From Hymenoscyphus infarciens (taxonomy: Eukaryota > Ascomycota > Leotiomycetes > Helotiales > Helotiaceae): a stretch of 56,874 nt of DNA. The notes beneath the pieces are model-generated. The model had not been told where the DNA came from. It did not search any database and saw nothing but the letters and a program-made list of their open reading frames with translations. Where the stretch lies: assembly GCA_001414345.1 (NCBI GenBank), contig LLCB01000349.1:1-56874 (forward strand), given 5' to 3'. Of the stretch, positions 9,539-19,415 are shown piece by piece; the stretch's first letter is position 1; each line of letters opens with the position of its first letter. Made by a program: the position numbers and the translations under genes.

Positions 9539-12500
9539 GGTGTGGATTATGTTGCCAATGATCAATTACGGAGGCTTTCTATGTTAAGATACCTTTGCCA
9601 GCTATTTGCTGAACCAAGTCTAGTTTGCCATTATTCCTTTTAATCAGTCTAAGTCCTTCAATTTCATATGCAAGTCTTGTGATATTGCTCTTGCGATAGG
9701 AACCAAAACCCCCAACCACTTACAACCAGGCCATGTTGTGTAAAAAGTGTAAAGCATGACTCCGGGGCGCACCACCACCAGAAGAGAGCGTTTCTAAAAT
9801 TGGATAGTTACAACTTGGCCGATTTCTTTGGTTTAAATATTGTTGCAGTTCTCCGCTGGGACAAGAGAGTGAAGCACCACAGTGCAAATGATCTATTCAG
9901 GTTTTGCCCTCTTGCTAGGTCTCCGTTCGAAGATAGAGATAGAAGATGCCTCGCGTACGATCAGCATGGGCACTTTTGGTTTACACTTTCTTTCAAGATC
10001 CCCATTTCATCTTTCCTTGCTGTTGTATCTAAAAAAAATTACATCCGTCTGGTCTTGCTGTCGAATTATTTTCTGCTGTCGATTATCTCGTTCTTATTTC
10101 AAACTTGAGCCCCGTGGGCACCTCTTGCGTACTAGCTGGTTGGAAATTGTTCTCAGTGGGATAGAGAATACGTGTTATGTTATTTCAGTGTTCTCGCATA
10201 TCTCGCTCGGCGGACACTCTCTGTTATGGGTTCTTGCTTCAATTTCTTGTGCCCTGGAAAAGGTTCATGTCGTTCTGGCTTATATACCTGGAGATGTTGG
10301 GGTTTAGTGAATGGTCATTTGAAGAGTCGTGGTGACTAGTGTACGAGTGAACGCGTCTCATCCTAAGATCTTACGAGATCAGCTGGACAAGGGATATTTA
10401 CCGTTCTTCAGCATCACGTACGTTCCCTTTCTTATGTACATACCCTTTCATGCTATTTATGTCCCCGGAACGCCTGGGTTCAGAGCTATGTGGCGCGAGC
10501 TTACGGCACCGGTCGATTTGACCTGGATCTCGTGCTGCCCACCATTGTGGAATTGACCGACGTCTATGGCGATCCTTCGAATTGGATGATGGTGATGGGA
10601 AATATGGATAGGGAGACTTTCTATGTTTTTTCTTAGGGGTGTATCTGAACTTTTTCACCTCGTTCTTTTTTTGCTGTCGATTTCTTTGGTGCTGTCGATT
10701 GTTTTGCCTTCTTTCTACGACGCTGGTCTTCTCTTCTGGGCACTTGCATACTGGGTGTTTGGAGCTGGTGGAGTATTAGGGCGAAGGGGAAGACGTGCCG
10801 TGAAGATTTTTGGTATGATGGATTCTTAGGGGCGCCCCCTGAGCATTTTCGATGGACTGTTGGTGTCCTTGAAAAGAAGTATTGCGTGTTCCTTTAATAC
10901 CATGACTTTGGAGTGAGTGAGCATTTTGAGTGGGTGTTATGATTTCAACAAGGTGAAATCCGTCATTCGGTGTCCACCAGAAAAGAAGATCCTTATTAGG
11001 TGTAGTTCTGCCACAGATTCAAAGCGGTTCTATCTCGAGACTGCATGAGGAGAGTTGGAAAAAGAGAGCCTCATGGTTTTGATCATCGGGTACGTTCGCA
11101 AGTGTTTGGAACCTTTATATAATCTCCACCTCTCTCTCTCTATCTCTTGACATTGAGTCCTGTTGCCTGGATTTAGAGGGACATGGTGCGACTCTGTGAT
11201 CTTCGCCTAATGCAAACAGAGTACGACGCACTATCTCAGCGACTTAGCCCTTCCGGATGAAGTCTGAGGTAGATAGAGGTTAAATTGGCGAAGAAGAAGC
11301 AGCGAACCGAGAATGCAGCCATGTCACAGGGAATACACGAAGGTGTACAAAGGAGAGCTCAAAGTTCAAAAAAGTTAGAGTTCTAGAGTGTTATGGCTAC
11401 TTTCTCATGCATCTCTCGACAGCAGATGAGAATCCAGAACTGGATCGTGGTTTTTCTTGCTATCATATCTGAACTTTGTTCTATGTCTTCGTGTTTTGCT
11501 GTCGATTTTAGATCTACTGTCGTTTGACTCATTGGTTTTGTTTAATTTTCAAGATTCCTTGCTAGACACTTTTGAATCACTAGGTGGTTGGTTTTTGTAT
11601 TAGAACCAGAGGTGATTTCACTTTGTGCTGCTGTTTGATATCCTTTTCAGCCATCTATGATCCCCCATCGTAGATGGGGATTGATAAGGGTTCCCGGATG
11701 TCTCTAACGGGCTTGAAGGGTTTCAAGAAGTCATGCTTTTTCGGTTGGTTTGATCCTTACAGTGAATGGGAGCTAATGGAAGCGCGGTTGGCATCAGCAT
11801 GCAAGGTACAGTTGACGAAGAGAAAAAAAGTACTTGGTCTATTTTGCTGGGAGTTGTAGGAGAAATGGTGTCATACATCCTCATTTTCCTAACTTTGTCG
11901 GATAATTGGTTTATTTTTCAGAGGTTTTCGCACAATTTTGTTATATGCAGTTATTTACGTGTAAAGTGAAGAATGACACAAATGCATCAAGTGGAGTCAA
12001 TAACGTGTAGAGCCAAAACCTGGGTGGCACCATCTGACCGGGACAATCTATTGAAGCGATTTTCTAGAAGGTGTCTGTCTTTACTGGAAGACGATTCGAT
12101 CTCCGCATTCCCTTTGTTCGGGTCTAATCGAAATGAACGTTCTTGTCCTCGATCTCGATGGCTGTTCCCCTTTGTTAGTCTGCTTTTGGCAAGTGCCATG
12201 GAAGGAGCTACCCACTAGCAAGTTGCAACTATTTTTTTAACCATGACACTAACACACACCAATAGTTAGTGCTGTTTGTCGCATATTTGTATGAGTCTTT
12301 CTAGATTTCCATTTTTTCAGTTCTGAATCATCTCAACACACACTTCTTCACTTCCAGCAATTTCTTTCGAGCCCATTCGAGCTGTTATACACCGAAACTC
12401 TTCTTTTGAAACCAAACATCCCGATCATTCTATCTTCTTCTCAACACATATACTTCGACTGGATTTTGTTTCAGGAGCTTGCTAGAACATCGCAGTCCCT

Positions 12501-12580
12501 CGTTCAGCGGATATTTCCACTCTCAAACATCTGTCTTACCGCTCAAATCGATTACCACCGCCACCCCAGCGCCCTTCGCC
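9539..12580. other. 3-kb stretch without a callable gene
   Basis: No frame here has a recognisable domain. Some short segments look coding-like, for example the plus-strand frame around 10486-10627 after a possible 66-nt intron that begins GTACGT at 10419. Chaining these needs frame shifts, so a decayed gene is possible but unproven. The left end should hold the 3' end of the SH3BGR-like gene. The right ~250 bases should hold the amidoligase promoter and leader, with pyrimidine-rich runs. Confidence 0.5.
10054..11530 (+). repeat. Three spaced copies of a paired GCTGTCGAT motif
   Basis: The word GCTGTCGA(T/A) occurs in pairs about 17-18 nt apart near 10058/10075, 10673/10691 and 11503/11521 (the second half of the last pair is degenerate). 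Two of the three are preceded by TATCTGAACTTT about 20-35 nt upstream. This suggests an old direct duplication of 0.6-0.8 kb units. Confidence 0.5.
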
Positions 12581-15500
12581 ATGAATTACGGCGTCGAGCT
12601 CGAGTTTGTCTTTGCCTTCCACGAGGATGAATTGAACCTTGGAAACAATGAGATTAGAAAGAATGTTCCCTATGAAAAGCGAGAAATATACCCGCATTTC
12701 TCGCGCATGGATCCTGCCAAACTTCCAGGACGTGTCTACAACAGTTGGGGAATCGCAGACAAACGCACGAGAAAGCTAAGACCGGTAAGTCTCACAGTTT
12801 GGATCCAACATCCGGTTTCATATTACTTCCCACCTGCAAGAGAGAGGCTGACTTTGAAAATAGTATGTAACAGAGCCACAAGAAATCCTCAAACGTCATC
12901 TAGATGAACATCGTCCATGGATACATACCAGAATCGAGGCTACTCTGCTTGCGAGCGAGAAAAAAAAGGACCTTTATGATAAGTGGTTGATAACTCCGGA
13001 TCATACTGTAAGTCAGCTTTCCTTGTCGGAAGCATTCATTCCTGTCCCGTGGAAATCTCTACGACAATTGTCCCATAGTGTTCGAGATGGTTTGGGAGAA
13101 TAGGGAGTTAGAGCTTCTGAATCTCCTAATTTTTCTCGAACATTATTGATGATTGTTCCATAATCTCTAGTGTAATTTAAAGGGTTGCTGTAGAAGCCCA
13201 AATCTCTTACTTCCCAGACTATTTGGAAACGTTTGGATCTTTCTCGAAGCAGCAACTGACAACAAGAATAGGTATGTGGAGTTGGTTCAGACAAAATCTC
13301 AGAACGTCTTCCTAATAAGCAAATATCACCGGATGGGGATGAGTGGGATTCTTATGGCCTGGAGCTGATCTCCCCCGTCTTCAACAGCGAAATTACAGCC
13401 GGCAAAGAACAAATCCGCCAACTCTTGGAAGTTACTGTCGGTGACGCCAAGAATAATTACGGCGCATTCATCACCAAACAATGCGGAGTGCATGTTCACA
13501 TTGAAGCACCAAAAGACCTCAGAGTTTTGCAAGAATTGGCCCTCTTGTTGGTGATCTATGAAGAAACCATCAGTACCCTACATGCTCCGCACCGACGACC
13601 TGGCCACCCGGCAACTAAAAATATGCTCGAAAGTAATCGACTTTGGTGGATGTATAACGATGACGGCGATTTTGATTCTTCTACAGCTGCTTTTGCCAAG
13701 AAATATACCATCAGCCAACTCCGAGACCATTTCAGGTTCATCAAAAGCAAACAGTCTTTGGCAAGAAGAATGTGTTATCCAAAAACCCCCGAAGGACCTC
13801 AAAGCGACCGCAATCGCTTGGTCAACTTCACCTATCTCACCAGAGGGAAAGGATATCCTGAGACAATTGAGTTTCGTCAAGCAGCTGGTACACTTGACGC
13901 TGAAGAGATCTCACACTGGATCGACTTCTGTCTTGATTTAGTCAAGTTCGCTGAGATTTGTGTCAAAGATCCTGAACGATTTCCTTTCAAAGAATGGAGA
14001 ATGCTCGACAACGGCACGCTCGGCACTCCAGGTTTACTGCACCTCATGCATGCAATGGGCCACAGTCCGGATGGCATTAAGTTTTGGAAGAAAAGAGCTA
14101 AAAATAACTACCAACTACGTAAGAATTCCCTTTGCTCTGCCGCCCCCCAAGTTACTTTGGATATCCTGAAACAATTGCATTCATTCTTCTGAATGTTTAG
14201 AAGAGTTGTAACTCAAATCCAAACTTCTTATAAATGTTCTCGGAGAATAGGTACAATTGTTCTAACTCTTTCGCACAATACTAACAAGAGGCAGGTGTAC
14301 CCAGAGAAAAGCCCGACTCTCTTACCCCCGTTTCTAATACGATCTTCGAAGACAACAACCAAACCCCTCCCACGGAACAGCCACCCAAGAGGAAAAAGCG
14401 ATCCACCGGGTCTTCAGCGCAGGAATTCGGCGAAATTCTCGAAAGCCACAAAAGGCGGAGAACCACCGGCATTACAGAAACTTTCGAAAAGGGGCTGAGT
14501 CTCGACGACCGTGATGTAACTATGGCATCTCCACAAGCCTGTAAGATATTCATACTTTCTTTTTGATATACTCACAATACTAAGTATCACGCAAAGCAGT
14601 TGTGTGTTGATTGGAACAAAGACTAAAAACTCTTACTCCAGATGCTGATAGGCCATCCGCTATCTTCACACCACAGCAGCGTTACAACATCAGCTCTGCC
14701 AACTTTTCAAACAGCACAATTCAAGGCGGAAATGTTGCTTCGTCCCAAAGGACAATTCTTTCTGGGGGTATCCGAACTTCAAATCGTCCAGTGGGCTCAA
14801 ATTCCCGACCGGTTTCAAGCAGACCACAATTTCCTCTTCCACCGGCACGAACCACCAAAAATTCCACAATTCCTGGTGCCGCTCCTGATTCCAGAAATTC
14901 CCTTGGAAAACTTCAGACTCCTCCCCCCGACTCGTTTCTTAATCAAATTTACAATACATTATCCGACACTAGTGCTCCGGCACCGCCAGAGGCAACATCA
15001 AACAATCCTTTGGTAGCTCACAATCCAAAAGTAACCAGGCCACCTTGGAGCACCCCACGAAGCTCGCCCAGTATATCCTCTATGACACCACCCCCAGACC
15101 TGCCACCACAAACTTCAAAAAACGATTCAGCACTCCCGAGCCCAAAAGAACACAGAGCACCTGGTGAAATAGCGGAAGAAGCAATGTCCCGAGATGCTTT
15201 CTCTTGGTATGTCACCGATTACGACAAAAACGCCTGGGAAGACATCCAAAATGGCAGTTTTCTCGCGGGCCGCGGAAGTGCCTGCGGGCTGCTTGCCTTG
15301 TCTCGAGCATTCAAAGAACAATATCCAGATGAACCTTATGGACACAAGAAACCGGAGGAGTTGCTGCGTATTTATGACAGAGTGACTCCAAATTATAGAC
15401 CAGAGATTAATGCGTCAGATGATGAGATGCAGGCTGTGATAAATTTGCTGACTGGGGGGCGATTTGCTTTGGTTGTTAGGCAGTTTGACAGACATGATCT

Positions 15501-15612
15501 TACGGAGAGGGCGAGACGGATGGGGGATCTGGAGGTTCAGGGGAGATATGCGAGGAACTTATATTTGAGGCATATGCCGGGCCATTGGGAGCCAATGAGG
15601 AGGAAACGGTAG
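12581..15612 (+). CDS. Amidoligase-family protein with long C-terminal extension (possible OTU/papain-like tail)
   Basis: Five exons join in frame: 12581-12784, 12864-13007, 13320-14118, 14295-14540 and 14642-15612, 787 aa. The N-terminal half carries the hallmarks of the putative amidoligase family (Amidoligase_2, glutamine-synthetase-like fold): GVELEF at 4-9, YGLELISPVF in exon 3, CGVHVHIE at 171-178, and IEFRQAAGTLDAEE further on. Such enzymes are predicted to form ATP-dependent amide bonds, for example peptide ligation. Residues ~384-465 are basic, with nuclear-localisation-like PPKRKKR and HKRRR. A Pro/Ser/Thr linker follows. The last ~140 residues form a separate globular unit with a Cys after small residues (GSACGLLALSRAF, Cys679) and a terminal GHWEPM (His779), loosely like OTU or papain-fold hydrolases. 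That assignment is weak and is inference. Intron 3 is a 176-nt introner-like copy; intron 2 looks composite. Start: ATG at 12581, where homology-like sequence begins. Two separate genes is an alternative. Confidence 0.78.
13008..13319 (+). other. Composite intron 2 of the amidoligase gene (two introns, zero-length exon)
   Basis: The interval is 312 nt, long for this genome. It contains an internal junction where an acceptor (CTGAC branch at 13254-13259, AATAG ending at 13271) is followed at once by a good donor (GTATGT at 13272) and a second acceptor CTAATAAG at 13319. It also holds an inverted repeat (GTTCGAGA near 13079, TCTCGAAC near 13134). Removal of both parts restores the frame HT-QISPDGDEW. 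Confidence 0.5.
14119..14294 (+). repeat. Intron 3 of the amidoligase gene: introner-like element, copy B
   Basis: The intron is 176 nt, GTAAGAAT to GAGGCAG, with CTAAC 12 nt before the acceptor. It carries GGATATCCTGAA at 14159-14170 and GTTCTCGGAGAATA at 14236-14249, and the sequence between is alignable to lyase intron 1. It splits a codon (phase 1), whereas the lyase copy is phase 0. Confidence 0.7.
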
Positions 15613-17005
15613 CACTGTACGAGAGAAGAGGTGGAGGCATTATGGGGCAATTGACGGACACTTGAGAAACACTTGCAATATTTCGAGTAGGAATCACATG
15701 TCAGATGCCTTTATTTTCCCACTCCCAAGAAAGAATTAAGATTGTGGAAGCTTTGAGAACCCGAGGGTCGGATAGTGTTTGAGTTTTGATACCCCTGAAT
15801 ATAAGCGAAAGTTTTATTCTTGAAGATGTTTTATTAACTCGTTGAGGTCATGTATGGATATATATACTAAGCCTAGGCTATGATCTCGTTGGTTGTAAGT
15901 TTCCTTACTTTGGGAACTCACTTGGAAAGTATAAGAGAACGGTTCTCAAAGATCGTAAAATATTTCTCTCTTTTTGGGCGGCTATCGGGCCAATTCTTCT
16001 GACTAGTCTTACTAGAGCTTCGTAACAGAAAATGGGTTTAAGGTGGAGTCATAGAAGGGTGTACATAGTAGTTAATAGCGGAAATCACCTCCGTCTTCGG
16101 ACACTTCGATGCAATTAGCTACAATACATCACTTTATCCAACCTTAAACTGTAGCGGCAGTTATGTGTCATTTTACTGAAAAGTTGCACTACTACACTAG
16201 GGGGGACGCTAACCGCGCCATCTCCCTCCGACATACCTAGTGGCTTTAAGCGAGAGGTGGTGCTGTTGATGTGAGAAACTCGAAGGGTATCGCGATCAAT
16301 GGAATCCTGATTTTGAGGCGATCGATGCATTGCCCGTTGTGGGTGAGTGTTCCAATCGTTGTACCAACTCTACTAAACCGTGCCAAGCTCCACTATAAAT
16401 AGTCCGATTTCATTTTGGGCTCGAAAACGTGCGACGCGGTAGAGTACATTTTATATAATTTTACAAATAGAAAATATCATTTCCAACCTCCAGAGATGTT
16501 GAAGCAATTGTAGACTTGGCACCAGCAACATAAACTGAGAACCTTGAGTTCAGGCTTTCAACATAGTCGAATTCCGACACCCACTCATAGTGCTTGCAAA
16601 TTGGAACGAAGAAGCTCCGATTACCAGCGGATTTTTCAAAAGAAGTTATGCCCGCTATAAGTAGTTCTGCTAGTGAGTGGCACTAAGAAAGACCGGAAAT
16701 GTCAATGTTATATCATAACTTCAATTTAGTGCCACACTAGCATAATTTCATCATATTGTTTAGCTCAATGATCGGGACCCTACTGGAGGGAATTCCTCTG
16801 GGAGCCTTTATAAACTCGAAATTTTCCCTTCATTTTTCCTGTTCCTCGCCACAGTTTTTAAGCACACCTGCTTTCGCCCTCGCTTCGACATCCAGTTCAT
16901 CTTGTGCTTCAATTTCAGCGTACATTTTTTACACTATACTGTACATTCCAACTCACCAGCTCCTTCAAACGTTAGTCCAGTTGTTCAAGTATCAATACTG
17001 CCAAC
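15613..17005. other. Intergenic region with promoter of the next plus-strand gene
   Basis: The left part is the 3' end of the amidoligase gene. The right 200 bases, with pyrimidine-rich tracts, should be the leader and promoter of the gene at 17006. Apart from one inverted repeat (listed separately) no further structure is seen. Confidence 0.5.
16668..16742. repeat. 75-bp inverted-repeat element
   Basis: The ends are near-perfect inverted repeats: TGCTAGTGAGTGGCACTAA at the left and TTAGTGCCACACTAGCA at the right, around a 39-bp AT-rich core. It could be a very small foldback element or a structured site in the upstream region of the gene at 17006. Confidence 0.7.
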
Positions 17006-18880
17006 ATGAGCGGAACAATTCCCTTCCCAGCCCTTCAATCGGACAGGCCTCACCTGGGCAGCACCGACAAGCTTGACCCAACAACATATTTCCATCCAAA
17101 CAATCAACGATTGCGTCTACAAGAACGCATGAGAACCCTCAGAAATGAGGTACAATATCGGCAAGCCAGCCACGGCGACTCCTATTTATGTCCCGCCAAC
17201 AACGGTTCCTTAGCCTACGGTTTACACCTCGAACGTCAATATATTTCCCTCGCCACAAAGAGCAATATTACTAAAAGTGAGGAAGATTGGCTTATTCATC
17301 TCGCCCTATATTCCCAGGGAACCTGTTTACGCTCCGCCTTCGAAAAAAACACACAAAACGAGTTGGAGCTTCGCAAAGAATTCCAGCAATGCTTCGATAG
17401 ATCTCACGAAACTATGATGGGACGCGAAGGATTTCCAAGAGGGACGAGGGAGAAGCTTGCCTGTGAGTTGGAAATGGCTGGAACAGCATTGAACAACAAG
17501 AAAACGGCCATCGAAAAGGAGATCGCCAGAAAGAAGGCCTCAGATAAATCCGGCATCAAGAAAACAGCTACCACAAATAAGGAACTGGTTTTCGAAACCC
17601 TCCAAGATTTTGAAGAATACATCGAAAAGCAAGGCGCAACAATAGACTTCACGGAAGTGACACTCAAGTTCCAGGATGACGAGACACCAGAACCCGAACT
17701 TGGAGCATCACTAGAAGAACTCCAAGAGCGATTCGACCTCGCCAAACAAGATTGGGACAAGGCAAAGAGGGTGTTCATTCGAAACCGAGAATTTCTCAAA
17801 TCCTGCTTCCAGCGACAAAAAGAAGGAATTCCCTGTGGTTTCCTTGGACGAAAACCCTGGCAAGGTTATTTGGATTTTATGTGTGTAAAGAGCACTATGG
17901 CCACCATGTTTTTTAGTCACGGCTTAGCTCAGGACGATAATGTAAGTAACTTTGTGCTTTTCCCCCCTTCATACAACGAGAAACTCAAACTAATATACTT
18001 TAGAACCCGTCCCTATTTACAGCACCACCAGAAGACACACCCGGAAAGCATTCGGTAGAATTCGTTGGCGGCCTACAAGACGAAAAGCACATTCGCCGAT
18101 ATATCTCAGAAATTTTCTACGCCATCGAAGACGCTTTCACTCGAGGAGCGCTTACTGAAGACATACTTCTTCCTCGCGAGGATTACTTTGCCGCCCTCAA
18201 AACACATACTTCTCGGCTGGAAATGAGCGAAGAAGGAATACATGCCTTGTATAAGTCTGCTGAGCCTTTCGGAAATACGGAAAGATTAGAGAGCAAGAAC
18301 ATGGCGGCTACAGCTTCGAAGAAAAAGTCTGAAGCCCAACACACGAGGGAAACCGAGATTGCAAGTGCTTTGAGACCAGGATTAGCGCAATTCCTGACCA
18401 GAATGAAGAACAGTGCAGACCAAAGTAAGGGCAAGAGGAGGATTTTGGACAACCAAGATTTAGGTCCAAATGACTTTTTGTAAGACCTCCCCCTTCCTTT
18501 CTAACATGATAGGTGCTAATTGAAGCAGATCAGAGAAGTTCGGTGCGGGTCAGGTTGTTTACACCACTGAAAAGGGCACCATTGTTGTGGAAAAGAAACG
18601 CAAGAATGGGGAGGATGACGATATTTTGGCTGAAGGATCAAAGCAAAGGACTATTTCGGCACCACCTGGACTTCGAAGGGCCACCAAAAAAGGCACTATT
18701 GCTGTGGAAAAGAGACACAGCTTTGGCGAGGATGACGGTACCTGGGCTGTGGAAATGAAACGAAAGGAGGAGCAGGATGATATGTGGGCTGAAGGACCGA
18801 AACAAAAGGCTATCTCGGCACCACCTGGGCTTCGAGGGGTGCCGACCATGAGACTGTTGAGTTTGCCGAAGGTATCATGA
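17006..18880 (+). CDS. Uncharacterised protein with two C-terminal ~48-residue repeats
   Basis: Three exons join in frame: 17006-17941, 18004-18479 and 18529-18880, 587 aa. Introns are 62 nt (GTAAGT...TTTAG) and 49 nt (GTAAGA, CTAAC/CTAAT, GCAG). Without the second splice the frame would stop at once after NDFL, so the third exon rests on its long open frame and repeat content. I do not recognise the family. The first half is rich in charged helices (for example LEELQERFDLAKQDWDKAKR) and has several Cys. A helical segment near residue 315-400 follows. Exon 3 contains two copies of a module: KGTIVVEKKRKNGEDDD...ISAPPGLR, then KGTIAVEKRHSFGEDDG...ISAPPGLR. There is no signal peptide or transmembrane segment. 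It lies between the amidoligase gene and a convergent glycosyltransferase. No function is proposed. Confidence 0.72.
18529..18880 (+). repeat. Internal direct repeat in the third exon
   Basis: The DNA encoding AEGSKQRTISAPPGLRR is copied as AEGPKQKAISAPPGLRG, and the upstream KGTIVVEKK as KGTIAVEKR. The spacing is about 125-145 bp, so one unit of the exon was duplicated in tandem. Confidence 0.75.
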
Positions 18881-19415
18881 AGTGGCACGCCAAAAAAATT
18901 TCATCCTTTTAAACAATATGATGCATTACTGCATTCTCCCACTCCCTTGCCGTTTGCCACAATCTGTCCAAACTTAAAAAGTGCCCAAAGACAACTTCCA
19001 AGCACCTTCGTACCAAGTAAAGTAAAGTGAAATGCAGTTATGATTGTGAGATGAGGCTCCCGTATTTTTCGGGAATGACTTTAAGAAACCGAAGTGAGAA
19101 CCGAACGCATGCATCCCGTGCAAAAATACCCTCTCGGGCAGTAAATTGTTGTTCCAAAATTATAGGGAATTTTAAAGTATTAACCTAAATATATTGAGAC
19201 AACGGAACTGCTTCTGAATCGTTCCAAGCTTTTAGGATAATTCTAAATTGACCCCAAAAGCGGGAATAACGAATGCTGGATGCAGGTAAGTCGCTTTAAG
19301 TCAAGCAAAATATACTGAAATGGGTTGTGGGAGGAACAGAAATAAAAAACTTCCAATATGAAAGAAGAAAAACACAAGAACAAGTAATCAAAAAGGTGAG
19401 ACCACTGGTAGATTT
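18881..19415. other. Short spacer between convergent genes
   Basis: The transcripts from the left (+) and right (-) both end here, so it should contain two 3' ends and two poly(A) sites. No gene is seen in it. Confidence 0.6.

Noticed and set aside
9882..10307. 141-codon plus-strand frame
   Set aside because: Cys/Ser/Leu-rich without domain. It includes the repeated GCTGTCGA motif as codons and looks like chance.
13013..13294. 93-codon minus-strand frame in the amidoligase gene
   Set aside because: It lies entirely inside the long intron 2, antisense, without domains.
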